Assembly (NCBI RefSeq): GCF_018531465.1
Contig: NZ_JAHDTF010000012.1
Location: 228,942 to 292,941 of the forward strand
Length of the DNA stretch: 64,000 nt
Direction of reading: 5' to 3'
From: Sphaerisporangium fuscum
GTDB taxonomy: Bacteria > Actinomycetota > Actinomycetes > Streptosporangiales > Streptosporangiaceae
This document shows, in pieces, positions 50,206 through 59,030 of the stretch. The notes below the pieces were generated by a model. It was not told the origin of the DNA. It made no database searches and saw only the letters and a program-made list of their open reading frames with translations. Each line of letters opens with the position of its first letter. Position 1 is the first letter of the stretch. The position numbers were made by a program, and so were the translations under genes.

Positions 50206-50610
50206 TCAGTCCACCGCGGCCAGGGCGTCGATTTCGACGAGCATCGACTCGTGTGGCAGCACGACGATCAGAGTGGTGCGGGCGGGCAACACCCCGTCGG
50301 GGCAGTTCTCCTTCATGAACTCGGTGTACACCTCGTTCATCGCGCCGAAGTCCTCGCGCTTGGCGAGGTAGACCCGGAACATCAGCACGTCCTCGATGCC
50401 CGCGCCGCCGGCGGCCAGGATCGCCTTGACGTTCTCCAGGGTCCTGCGGGTCTGCGCCCTCACGTCGCCGAGGTGCAGGAACTCGCCGGTCGCGGGGTCC
50501 TGGGGGCCCTGCCCGGACACCTGGACCAGCGAGCCGCGGCGGACCCCCTGGGAGTACGACCAGGCGGGAGTGGGGGCGCCGTCGGTCACGATCGCCGTCT
50601 TTTCGGCCAT
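50206..50610 (-). CDS. RidA-family enamine/imine deaminase
   Basis: 134 residues of the Rid/YjgF fold, with the substrate-carboxylate Arg in LPARTTLIVV and trimer-interface ESMLVEIDALA. RidA hydrolyses reactive 2-aminoacrylate and related imines made by PLP enzymes. Placement with a D-amino-acid deaminase-like gene fits that role. Same strand as the IclR gene, 30 bases downstream of it. Confidence 0.9.
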   Translation of the reverse strand: MAEKTAIVTDGAPTPAWSYSQGVRRGSLVQVSGQGPQDPATGEFLHLGDVRAQTRRTLENVKAILAAGGAGIEDVLMFRVYLAKREDFGAMNEVYTEFMKENCPDGVLPARTTLIVVLPHESMLVEIDALAAVD

Positions 50611-50639
50611 ATTCGGTCTTTCCTTTCGATCAGGGCAAA

Positions 50640-51386
50640 TCAGTATGGATCCCAGCCGCTGTCCTTGGAGATCGCGCGGGCCGTGGCGAGCAGCTCGGGC
50701 AGCAGTTCGAGCACCTTCTCATACGGCAGGATGACGTCCGGCACGGAGATCGACACCGCGGCCACCACCCCGCCGGCGGCGTCCCTGATGGGCGCGCCGA
50801 CGCAGTTGATGAACGTCTCGTGCTCGGCGTGGTCGACGGCGTACCCCTGCGCCGCCACGCGGTCGAGCTCGGCGAGCAGGGACCGGGCGTCGGCGATGCT
50901 GTTGGGGGTGAAGGCCCGGTACTCGATGCCGGCCGCCGCCTTCTCGCGCTCGGTCCTGGTCATGCCCGCGAGCAGGACCTTGCCGATCGCGGTGCAGTGC
51001 AGCGGCATCCGCAGCCCGATGCGGGAGTACATGCGCACCGGGTGCCGCGACTCGTACTTGTCGATGTAGATGGCCTCGCCGTCCTCGTAGGCGCCGAGGT
51101 GCACGGCGTGGCCGGTGGTCTGGTTGAGCCGCGCCAGATGCGGCCCCGCCACGCCGCGGACCGGACGCTGTTCGAGGGCCCGGCTCGACAGGGCGAACAG
51201 CCGGGAGCCGAGCCGGTAGCGGTAGGCGCTGTCGCGGTAGACGAAGCGCTCCTCCTCCAGCGTGCGCAGCAGGCGCAGGGCGGTCGTCTTGTGCACCCCG
51301 AGGAGCGCGGCCAGGTCGTCGAGCGAGCGCGAGCCCTCGCCGAGGTCGACCAGGATCGAGAGCGCGCGGGCCAGACTCTGGCTCAT
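50640..51386 (-). CDS. IclR-family regulator
   Basis: 248 residues from ATG 51386, overlapping the kinase stop (ATGA). N-terminal winged HTH (LARALSILVDLGEGSRSLDD, LLGVHKTTALRLLRTLEEE), C-terminal GAF-like effector domain with GKVLLAGMTRTEREKAA and NCVGAPIRDAAGGVVAAVSI. Likely controls the divergent D-amino-acid operon through the dyad at 52442-52457. Effector probably a catabolic intermediate such as a 2-oxo acid. Confidence 0.9.
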   Translation of the reverse strand: MSQSLARALSILVDLGEGSRSLDDLAALLGVHKTTALRLLRTLEEERFVYRDSAYRYRLGSRLFALSSRALEQRPVRGVAGPHLARLNQTTGHAVHLGAYEDGEAIYIDKYESRHPVRMYSRIGLRMPLHCTAIGKVLLAGMTRTEREKAAAGIEYRAFTPNSIADARSLLAELDRVAAQGYAVDHAEHETFINCVGAPIRDAAGGVVAAVSISVPDVILPYEKVLELLPELLATARAISKDSGWDPY

Positions 51387-52375
51387 GGCGTTCCTCCGAT
51401 GCCCGCCGCGCTCACCCTGATCGCGGCCCACTGTGCGGCCGTGCAGGTCAGCAGGCGGTCGATCACCTCAGGGGCGGGCGGGACGCCGTGGTCGCCGGGC
51501 ACTACGAGGGCGCCGGCCGCCATCAGATGCCCGAGCCTGAGCCTGCGGCGCTGATCGTACCCGCGGAGCGTTCCCGCCAGGTAGCCCGACGCGAAGGCGT
51601 CGCCGGCGCCCATGGGTTCGACCACCTCGACCGTCAGGGCGGGCTCGGCCACGGTCTCCTCGCGGCCGAGGGCGGTGGCCGTCCGCGCGTCGTCCTTCAC
51701 CACGATCGTGCCGGGTCCGGGCAGGAGCTCCCGCAGCTCGGCGGGGTCGTCGGTGCCCAGGACCAGTCCGGCTTCGTCGGCGCCGAGCAGCACGATGTCC
51801 GCGGCGTCCAGCAGTCGCCGCAGCACGCTCGGGTCCCGGTCGTGCCAGAGGGCGGGCCGCCAGTTGAGGTCGAAGCTGACCAGCCGGCCGGGCCGGCGGG
51901 CGTGCAGGAGCGCCTCCACCAGGGCAAGGCAACTGTCGGACAGCGCGGCCGTGATCCCGGACAGGTGGACGAGGTCGGCCTCGGCGAGCAGGCGGGCGAC
52001 CACGGGGTCGTCCAGGAAGGAGGGGCCGAGGCGGGAGGCGGCCGAGCCGGTCCGGTAGTAGCGGGGGCGGGTGCCGAGCGGACCGATCTCCTTGACGTAG
52101 AGGCCGGTCGGCCGTACCGGGTCGACCTCGACGCCGCTGGTGTCCACCCCGGCGGCCGTCAGGGCGGCGAGCAGGTGCCGGCCGAACCCGTCGTCGCCCA
52201 CGCGGCTCACCCACGCGGTGGGGACGCCGAGGGAGACCAGGCCGCGGGCGACGTTCGACTCCGCGCCGCCCATCTCGCGGTGGAAGGTCGCGACCTCTTC
52301 GAGGGGCCCCGGGACGGCGGGTACGAGGACGGCCATGGATTCCCCCACGCACACCGCAGAGAGCCGTCGTCCCAT
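51383..52375 (-). CDS. PfkB-family sugar kinase (KDG-kinase-like)
   Basis: 330 residues from ATG 52375. PfkB signatures: GGAESNVARGLVSLGVPTAW at the N-terminus and the ATP/anion-hole motif VEPMGAGDAFASGYLAG with catalytic Asp. The overall pattern (YVKEIGPLGTRPRYYRTGSA, then FDLNWRPALW) resembles 2-keto-3-deoxygluconate kinases. Its place in a D-amino-acid locus with a GntP permease is curious but recurrent in actinomycetes. Coupled to iclR. Confidence 0.87.
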   Translation of the reverse strand: MGRRLSAVCVGESMAVLVPAVPGPLEEVATFHREMGGAESNVARGLVSLGVPTAWVSRVGDDGFGRHLLAALTAAGVDTSGVEVDPVRPTGLYVKEIGPLGTRPRYYRTGSAASRLGPSFLDDPVVARLLAEADLVHLSGITAALSDSCLALVEALLHARRPGRLVSFDLNWRPALWHDRDPSVLRRLLDAADIVLLGADEAGLVLGTDDPAELRELLPGPGTIVVKDDARTATALGREETVAEPALTVEVVEPMGAGDAFASGYLAGTLRGYDQRRRLRLGHLMAAGALVVPGDHGVPPAPEVIDRLLTCTAAQWAAIRVSAAGIGGTP

Positions 52376-52441
52376 GCCACCCCGTCCCGCCACACCGTTG
52401 ACCGCTGCCGGACGGCGATGCTAGAACACCTTTCCATTACG

Positions 52442-52457
52442 TGCAACGTTCGTTGCA
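52442..52457. promoter_or_regulatory. Dyad in the divergent kinase / D-amino-acid promoter
   Basis: TGCAACGTTCGTTGCA has perfect 7-base arms around TT, followed by another GCAACG half-site at 52464. It lies between ATG 52375 (minus) and ATG 52485 (plus), a likely IclR operator. Confidence 0.6.
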
Positions 52458-52484
52458 AAATACGCAACGCAAGGGGTAGATGGC

Positions 52485-53705
52485 ATGGGCATCGACGCGG
52501 AGGCGGTCGGCGCGTTGCGAGGTGAGCGTCTCGACTGGCGGTTCAAGGCGCTTCCGGCGGGTGTCACCGGCACCGTCGCCGACTTCCTCGCGACCGGGCC
52601 GACCCTGGCGGAGTTCGGCACACCCTTGCTGACGCTCGACGAGCCCGCCCTCGCGCACAACATCGCCCTGATGGCCGGCTGGGCCGCCCGGGCCGGTGCC
52701 GTGCTGATGCCGCACGGCAAGAGCACCATGGCCCCGCGGCTGTGGCAGCGGCAGATCGAGGCGGGCGCCTGGGGGCTCACCCTGGCCAACCTCCCGCAGC
52801 TTCGGGTCGCCCGGGCGTTCGGCGTGCGCAGGCTCATGCTCGCCGCCGCGCTGCCGTACCCCGCCGGGCTCGCCTGGATCCGGCGCGAGCTGGAGGACGA
52901 CCCGGACTTCCACTTCATCTGCTGGGCCGATTCGGTGCGCTCGGTGGAGATCATGGACGCCGCCCTCCGGGACACCCCCCGGCCCGTGGACGTCTGCGTC
53001 GAGCTCGGCGCACCGGGCGGACGTACCGGAGCCCGCACCGCCGCCGAGGCCGAGAAGGTCGCCCAGGCCGTACGGGCCGCGCCGGCGCTGCGGCTGGCGG
53101 GCGTCGCCGGGTACGAGGGGTCGTTCGGCCACGACGCCACACCGGCCAGCCTGGCGGCGGTACGCCGCTACCTGGAGGGGCTGGCCGACCTGTTCGGGCG
53201 GCTCGACCACGAGACCGCCGAGCCGATCGTCACCGCCGGGGGCAGCGCGTACTTCGACCAGGTGGTGGACGTGCTCGGCGGCCTGCCCGCCCGCCTGGTC
53301 CTGCGCTCGGGCGCCTACGTCATCCACGACGACGGCTTCTACCGCGCGATCTCGCCGCTGCGGGAGACCACCCCGTTCCGGCCCGCGATGCACGGATGGG
53401 CGCGGGTCATCTCCCGGCCCGAGCCGGGCCTCGCCCTGCTGGACGCGGGCAAGCGCGACCTGCCGTTCGACGAGGGGCTGCCCGAGCCGCAGCACGTGCG
53501 CGGCAGGGGGGAGCTCAAGGGCGCCAGGGTCACCGCCCTCAACGACCAGCACACCTACCTCGAACTCGACGCCGGCACCGACCTGGAGTGCGGCGACGTG
53601 GTGCGGCTCGGCCTGTCCCATCCCTGCACGGCGATGGACAAGTGGTCCCTCATCCCGGTCGTCGACGGCGAGGTCGTCGTCGACCTGCTCAGGACGTACT
53701 TCTGA
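52485..53705 (+). CDS. D-threonine aldolase / D-serine deaminase-like PLP enzyme
   Basis: 406 residues, alanine-racemase-like barrel. PLP Lys in VLMPHGKSTMAP, then VELGAPGGRTGART, a conserved GYEGSFGH and metal-site HxxxxxxxC near the end (NDQHTYLELD and LGLSHPCTAMDKW), as in DSD1-type D-threo-3-hydroxyaspartate/D-serine enzymes. Cleaves or deaminates a D-amino acid. First gene of a coupled three-gene operon; the stop overlaps the next ATG (TGATG). Confidence 0.88.
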   Translation: MGIDAEAVGALRGERLDWRFKALPAGVTGTVADFLATGPTLAEFGTPLLTLDEPALAHNIALMAGWAARAGAVLMPHGKSTMAPRLWQRQIEAGAWGLTLANLPQLRVARAFGVRRLMLAAALPYPAGLAWIRRELEDDPDFHFICWADSVRSVEIMDAALRDTPRPVDVCVELGAPGGRTGARTAAEAEKVAQAVRAAPALRLAGVAGYEGSFGHDATPASLAAVRRYLEGLADLFGRLDHETAEPIVTAGGSAYFDQVVDVLGGLPARLVLRSGAYVIHDDGFYRAISPLRETTPFRPAMHGWARVISRPEPGLALLDAGKRDLPFDEGLPEPQHVRGRGELKGARVTALNDQHTYLELDAGTDLECGDVVRLGLSHPCTAMDKWSLIPVVDGEVVVDLLRTYF

Positions 53706-55282
53706 TGATCTTCAAGGGCGCCACCGTCGTCGACGGGACCGGAGCCGAGCCGTACGTCGCCGACGTCGGCGTCCGGGACGGCCGCATCACGGGAATCGGC
53801 CCGGACGCCACCGGCGGCCGGACCGTCGACGCGACCGGCCTGGTCCTCGCCCCCGGCTTCATCGACATGCACGCCCACTCCGACCTGCGGCTCCTCACCG
53901 AGCCCGACCACCTGGCCAAGGTCGGCCAGGGCGTCACCTGCGAAGTGCTCGGCCAGGACGGGCTGTCGTACGCGCCCGTCGACGACACCACGCTGGAGCA
54001 GCTCCGCCGGCAGATCGCGGGATGGAACGGCGACCCGGAGGGCTTCGACTGGAACTGGCGATCCGTGGAGGAGTACCTCGACCGCCTCGACCAGGGCATC
54101 GCGGTGAACGCCTGCTACCTGGTCCCGCAGGGCTCGGTCCGGATGCTCGCCGTCGGCTGGGACGACCGCCCGGCCACCGACGCCGAGCTGGCCGAGCAGC
54201 GCCGCCTGGTCGCCCAGGCCATGGACGAGGGCGCGGTCGGCATGTCCTCCGGCCTGACCTACACGCCCGGCATGTACGCCGGGACCGGTGAGCTGATCGC
54301 CCTGTGCGAGGTCGTCGGCCGGCTCGGCGGGTTCTACGCGCCGCACCACCGGTCGTACGGCGCGGGGGCGCTCGCGGCGTACGCCGAGATGGTGGACGTC
54401 TCGCGCAGGTCGGGCTGCCCCCTGCACCTGGCCCACGCCACCATGAACTTCGAGGTAAACAAGGGACGGGCCGGCGACCTGCTCGCCCTCCTGGACGAGG
54501 CGATCGACAGCGGCTGCGACATCACCCTCGACACCTATCCCTACCTGCCCGGATCCACCACGCTCGCCGCGCTGCTGCCGAGCTGGGCCTCCGAGGGAGG
54601 ACCGAGCCGGACCCTCGCGCGCCTGCGCGACGACGCGACCGCCGAGCGCATCCGGCACGTCATGGAGGTCGAGGGCTCCGACGGCTGCCACGGCGTACCG
54701 GCAGACTGGGACACCATCCAGATCTCCGGCACCCGGACGGCGGGCCTGGCCGCACGGGTGGGCACCAAGGTGCGCGACTTCGCCGACTTCCGGCGCCTGC
54801 TGGTCGAGGACGAGCTCGGGACCACGATCCTGCAGTTCGTCGGCCACGAGGAGAACGTCCAGGCGATCATGCGGCATCCGGCGCACACCGGCGGCAGCGA
54901 CGGCCTCCTGGTGGGCACGCAGCCGCACCCGCGGGCCTGGGGCACCTTCCCCCGCTACCTCGCCCGGTACGTCCGCGAGCTGGGCGTCCTGACCCTGCAG
55001 GAATGCGTCGCCCACCTGACCGGCCGCCCCGCCCGGCGGCTGAAGCTCGCCGATCGCGGGCTGGTCCGGCCCGGGTACCACGCCGACCTGGTGCTCTTCG
55101 ACCCCGAGACCGTGCGCGACACCGCCACCTTCGACCACCCCCGGCAACAGCCCGAGGGCATCCCCCACGTGCTCGTGGCCGGCGTGCCGGTCATCGAGGA
55201 CGGCCGGCACACCGGCGCCCTGCCCGGCAGGGCGCTGCGGCGCACCCCCCACGGCACCACCACAGCGAAAGGCTCCCTGTGA
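53705..55282 (+). CDS. N-acyl-D-amino-acid deacylase
   Basis: 525 residues from ATG 53705. Amidohydrolase superfamily: metal site GFIDMHAHSDLRLL, the D-aminoacylase Cys in GQGVTCEVLGQDGLSYAP, EGAVGMSSGLTYTPG, PHHRSYG and LHLAHAT, GTQPHPRAWGTFPRYLARYV. Releases free D-amino acids from N-acyl forms for the preceding enzyme. The stop overlaps the GntP GTG (GTGA). Confidence 0.92.
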   Translation: MIFKGATVVDGTGAEPYVADVGVRDGRITGIGPDATGGRTVDATGLVLAPGFIDMHAHSDLRLLTEPDHLAKVGQGVTCEVLGQDGLSYAPVDDTTLEQLRRQIAGWNGDPEGFDWNWRSVEEYLDRLDQGIAVNACYLVPQGSVRMLAVGWDDRPATDAELAEQRRLVAQAMDEGAVGMSSGLTYTPGMYAGTGELIALCEVVGRLGGFYAPHHRSYGAGALAAYAEMVDVSRRSGCPLHLAHATMNFEVNKGRAGDLLALLDEAIDSGCDITLDTYPYLPGSTTLAALLPSWASEGGPSRTLARLRDDATAERIRHVMEVEGSDGCHGVPADWDTIQISGTRTAGLAARVGTKVRDFADFRRLLVEDELGTTILQFVGHEENVQAIMRHPAHTGGSDGLLVGTQPHPRAWGTFPRYLARYVRELGVLTLQECVAHLTGRPARRLKLADRGLVRPGYHADLVLFDPETVRDTATFDHPRQQPEGIPHVLVAGVPVIEDGRHTGALPGRALRRTPHGTTTAKGSL

Positions 55283-56673
55283 AGCCGACCATCGACTGGC
55301 TGCAGCACCAGACGGGCGGCCTGCTCGTCCTGTGCGCGCTGGCCATCGCCGTACTCCTGTTCCTCATCATCAAGATCAAGCTCGAGCCCTTCATCGCCCT
55401 GCTGGTCTCCGGCCTTCTCCTCGCCCTCGCCGCCGGACTGTCGGTCGAGCAAATCGTCGGCACCGCCCTCAGCGCCAAGACCTCCCTCATCGAGACCGGA
55501 TTCGCCGGCATCCTCGGTCACATCACCCCGATCATCGGCCTCGGCACCGTCCTCGGCGCGATCCTGGAGGCCTCCGGCGGGGCCGACGTGCTCACCCGGC
55601 GGCTCCTCGGCCTCTTCGGCGAGCGTCGCGCGCCCCTCGCGATGGGCCTGGCCGGACTGATCTTCGGTATCCCGGTGTTCTTCGACATCGGCATCTTCGT
55701 GCTCGCCCCGCTGGTCTACATCAGCGCGCGCCGGGGCGGGCGCTCGCTGGTGCTGTACGCGCTGCCGCTGCTCGCCGGTCTGTCGATCACCCACGCCGTC
55801 CTGCCCCCGCACCCGGGCCCGGTCGCCGCCGCGGGACTCCTCGGGATCGAGCTCGGCTGGCTCATCATCATGGGCCTGGCCTGCGGCATCCCGGCGTTCC
55901 TGGTCGCGGGTGTCGCCTGGGGCTCGTACATCGGCAAGCGGATCCACGTCGAGGTGCCCGGCGAGTTCATCGCGGCCCCCGACGAGACGCGCGAGGAGCG
56001 CCCGGCGCCGTCCCTCGGGCTGGTGGGCCTGGTGATCGCGATCCCCCTGCTGCTGATCCTGCTGGCGACGTTCGGCGGCGTCTGGTGGAAGGGGAGCGCG
56101 GTGCTGCCGCTGGTCACGTTCCTCGGCAACCCGGCCGTCGCGCTCACCATCGCCGTCCTGCTCGCCATGTGGCTGCTCGGCACCCGGCGCGGCATGACCG
56201 GCGCCGAGCTGTCGAAGCTGACGAGCACCTCGCTGCGTCCGGTCGGCATGATCCTGCTCGTGGTCGGCGCGGGCGCGTTCTTCGGCGCGGTGATCGCCGC
56301 CACCGGGGTGGGCAAGGCGCTGGCCACCACCCTCTCCTCGGCGGGACTGCCGGTGATCGTGCTGGCGTACCTCATCAGCTGCGGCATGCGGCTGGCCCAG
56401 GGCTCGGCGACGGTGGCGATCGTCACCACCGGTGGGATCGTCGCCCCGCTGGTCAAGGACCTGCACTATTCACAGGCGCACCTCGCGCTGATCGCCATCG
56501 CCATCGCCGCGGGGTCGATCATCGCCTCGCACCTGAACGACGGCGGGTTCTGGATCGTGTCGCGGTACTTCAACCTGTCGGTGAAGGACACGCTGAAGAC
56601 CTGGACGGTGCTGGAGACGATCCTTTCACTGGTCGGATTCGCCATGGCCGGCCTGCTCAGCCTGGTCGTCTGA
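55279..56673 (+). CDS. GntP-family permease
   Basis: 464 residues from GTG 55279, about 12-13 helices. GntP signatures GFAGILGHITPIIGLGTVLG, FGIPVFFDIGIFVLAPLVYI, HAVLPPHPGPVAAAGLLG and SHLNDGGFWIVSRYF. The family imports gluconate and also D-serine (DsdX); given the neighbours, a D-amino acid or N-acyl derivative is the likely substrate. The last 48 bases overlap the convergent MarR gene. Confidence 0.92.
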   Translation: MKPTIDWLQHQTGGLLVLCALAIAVLLFLIIKIKLEPFIALLVSGLLLALAAGLSVEQIVGTALSAKTSLIETGFAGILGHITPIIGLGTVLGAILEASGGADVLTRRLLGLFGERRAPLAMGLAGLIFGIPVFFDIGIFVLAPLVYISARRGGRSLVLYALPLLAGLSITHAVLPPHPGPVAAAGLLGIELGWLIIMGLACGIPAFLVAGVAWGSYIGKRIHVEVPGEFIAAPDETREERPAPSLGLVGLVIAIPLLLILLATFGGVWWKGSAVLPLVTFLGNPAVALTIAVLLAMWLLGTRRGMTGAELSKLTSTSLRPVGMILLVVGAGAFFGAVIAATGVGKALATTLSSAGLPVIVLAYLISCGMRLAQGSATVAIVTTGGIVAPLVKDLHYSQAHLALIAIAIAAGSIIASHLNDGGFWIVSRYFNLSVKDTLKTWTVLETILSLVGFAMAGLLSLVV

Positions 56674-57123
56674 CCCTTCTCGGTCCTCGGTCTCGGCCAG
56701 GCGCTCCATCAGTTCGCCGGCCATGTGCAGGATCCGCCGCTCGGCGGGCGACAGGTGCCGTTCCATCGCCCCGGCCAGCCAGACGTCCCGATGGGACATG
56801 TCCTCGACCAGGGCGTCGGTGCCGCGGGCCGTGATGGTGATCAACGCCTGCCGCCCGTCGCGCGGGTCGCGACCGCGGGCCACCAGCCCGTCCTTCTGCA
56901 GCTCGGCGAGCACCCGCGTCATCGACTGGGCCTGGACCCGTTCGGCGTCCGCGATGGCCTTCGGGGTCATGCCGCCCCGCTGGTACAGGTGGGCGAGGAC
57001 GCTGAGCTTGGCGTTGCTCAGGCCGCCGCCCGGGCGTTCGCTCCGCAGCCGCCTGGCGAGGCGTAGCGCGCCCCGGCGTACGGCCGAGGCCTCGGCGGTT
57101 GAGGGGGCTTCCGGAAAATCCAT
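56626..57123 (-). CDS. MarR-family regulator
   Basis: 165 residues. MarR winged HTH: LSNAKLSVLAHLYQRGGMTP, AQSMTRVLAELQKDGLVARG, wing RDPRDGRQALITIT, and a C-terminal dimer helix. A palindrome TAGGAAAATCCTA (57123-57135) abuts its start codon and is a likely autoregulatory site. It is divergent from the FUSC membrane protein by 66 bases, pointing to a resistance pair. C-terminus overlaps gntP. Confidence 0.88.
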   Translation of the reverse strand: MDFPEAPSTAEASAVRRGALRLARRLRSERPGGGLSNAKLSVLAHLYQRGGMTPKAIADAERVQAQSMTRVLAELQKDGLVARGRDPRDGRQALITITARGTDALVEDMSHRDVWLAGAMERHLSPAERRILHMAGELMERLAETEDREGSDDQAEQAGHGESDQ

Positions 57124-57135
57124 AGGAAAATCCTA
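57123..57135. promoter_or_regulatory. TAGGAAAATCCTA palindrome at the marR start
   Basis: 13-bp palindrome (TAGGA/TCCTA arms) touching the MarR ATG and within the divergent promoter region. Confidence 0.5.
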
Positions 57136-57189
57136 CGCTAAGTCTTACTATCTAGCCTGTCTGAGTCGTCCATCGATACGCAGGTACTG

Positions 57190-58992
57190 ATGACTTCGCT
57201 GGGATTGTCACGCCGCCTCCCTCTACCCGGCCGCCCTGCGGTCCTGGAGGGGCTGCGGTCGTTCGTCGTGGCGCTCGGGACGTTCCTCACACTCGCCGCG
57301 CTGGTCCGGTGGGGCCACGGGTCGCTGGGCGTCATCGTCGTCGGCGTGGTGATCGCCTTCTCCCTGGACAGGGTGGGCAAGGGGCAGGAGTGGCGTTCCC
57401 TCCTGGTTCGCCTGCCCCTGGTGACGATCTGCGTGACGGCCGTCGGCACGGTCATCCACGCCTCACCCTGGGCGGGAAGCGCGTTGTTCGTCGTGCTCGT
57501 CTTCGTCTCGATCCAGCTGCGGCGCCACGGACCCCGGGCGGCGGCGATCGGCCGGCTGATGGTGCTCCCGCTGCTCGGCATGTTCGTGTCACCGGTCCCC
57601 GTCGCGGCGGACCCGCTGCACTCCCTGCTGTGGGCGCTCCCCGCCTGCCTGGTCGCCCTGGCTTGGAACCGCATCGTCGCACTGTCGTTCACCCGGCGCC
57701 GTCCCGCTCTGCCCGGCGCGTCGTCCACGGCCGCCCCGGAACCCGGCGCCGCCGCGGAACCTGGTGCCGCCTCGGAACCCGGTGCCGTAGCGGGGCCCGG
57801 CGCCGTGCCGGGGCCCGGCGGGGTAACGGAGCCCGGTGCCGTAGGGGAACACGGCGTCGTGCCGGGGCCCGGTGTCCCGTTGGAGCCCGCTCCCGTACCG
57901 GAGCGCGGCGCCGCTCCGCCGTCCGCCGCCTCCGGGGCGGTCCACACGCGGCTGGCGGCGCAGGCGGCCATGGCGACGGCGCTGGCGTTCGTCGCCGGGC
58001 ACCTGCTCTTCCCCGGCCGCTGGGCCTGGCCGGTGATCACCGTCCTCGTGATCACCATCGGCGCGCGCTCGCGGGGGCACGTCCTGTACAAGGGCCTGCA
58101 GAGATTCGCCGGCGCCCTCGCCGGGGCCACCACGGCGACCCTCATCGCCGGACCGGTGCAGGGGCATCCGGTGGTCTCCGGCGTCGTGATCTTCGCGTAC
58201 CTGCTGGCGGGGCTCATCCTGCGTCAGGTGAACTACTCCTACTGGTCGTTCTGCGTGACCAGCATGCTCGCCGTGCTGTACGGCCTGACCGGGCAGGCCG
58301 GGCCCGAGTTCCTGGGCGAGCGGCTCCTCGGCATCCTCCTCGGCGCGGTGTGCGCGATCGTGCCGGCGTTCGTGCTCATGCCGGTCCGCACCGAGGCCGT
58401 CGTACGCCGTAACCTCTCGCGGGTCCTGGAAGCACTCGGGGACGTCCTTCGGGACCCCGGTGAGGAGGCCAGGCGCGAGTTCGACCAGCGGTCCGCGGCC
58501 CTGTGGGTGGCGGCCGAGCCGATGATGGCGCTGCGGCGCAGCCGGCGGGCGGCCGCGTTCCTGCTGCGCAGGCCGGCGCCCCGACACGAGCTGGCCGAAT
58601 GCGTCGACGCCGTACTGACCTGCGCGGAGCCTCTGACGACGCTGACCGCCGAGCCTCGCGCGACGCTGACCGCCGAGCCTCCCACGACCCTGACCGCCGA
58701 GCCTCCCACGACCCTGACCGCCGAGCATCCTACGACGCTGACCGCGGAGCCCGGTGAGACCGCGGCCGCCTGTTCCGATCATGAACGTCATGCCCAGGCC
58801 TCCTCGGCCCGCGCCGCTCATGGGGCGCTCCGCCGGAACATCGCGACGATCCGCCTCACCCTGGGGCGCCGTCCCGCCCCGGAATGGGTACCGGTCGACG
58901 TACCGCCCGGCCCGCACCCGCACGCCCGAGCCCTCGCGGGCCTCGACGCCGCGCTCCGCTCGGTCGCGACCACCCTGAAGATTCCTGGCTGA
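57190..58992 (+). CDS. FUSC-family membrane protein with low-complexity inserts
   Basis: 600 residues. Two blocks of membrane helices: residues about 20-170 and about 255-400 (ALAFVAGHLLFPGRWAWPVI, then TVLVITIGARSRGHVLYKGL, the FUSC core), with a cytosolic C-terminus. Between them is a run of ten 6-residue units (EPGAAA, EPGAAS, EPGAVA...; DNA 57738-57917), and near residues 482-522 five 8-residue units (TTLTAEPP type). FUSC proteins are thought to export aromatic acids or related compounds. Divergent from MarR, its likely regulator. Confidence 0.85.
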   Translation: MTSLGLSRRLPLPGRPAVLEGLRSFVVALGTFLTLAALVRWGHGSLGVIVVGVVIAFSLDRVGKGQEWRSLLVRLPLVTICVTAVGTVIHASPWAGSALFVVLVFVSIQLRRHGPRAAAIGRLMVLPLLGMFVSPVPVAADPLHSLLWALPACLVALAWNRIVALSFTRRRPALPGASSTAAPEPGAAAEPGAASEPGAVAGPGAVPGPGGVTEPGAVGEHGVVPGPGVPLEPAPVPERGAAPPSAASGAVHTRLAAQAAMATALAFVAGHLLFPGRWAWPVITVLVITIGARSRGHVLYKGLQRFAGALAGATTATLIAGPVQGHPVVSGVVIFAYLLAGLILRQVNYSYWSFCVTSMLAVLYGLTGQAGPEFLGERLLGILLGAVCAIVPAFVLMPVRTEAVVRRNLSRVLEALGDVLRDPGEEARREFDQRSAALWVAAEPMMALRRSRRAAAFLLRRPAPRHELAECVDAVLTCAEPLTTLTAEPRATLTAEPPTTLTAEPPTTLTAEHPTTLTAEPGETAAACSDHERHAQASSARAAHGALRRNIATIRLTLGRRPAPEWVPVDVPPGPHPHARALAGLDAALRSVATTLKIPG

Positions 58993-59030
58993 GGCGAGCA
59001 GCAAACCGGCCCTCCGGCCGTCTCTGTCAT

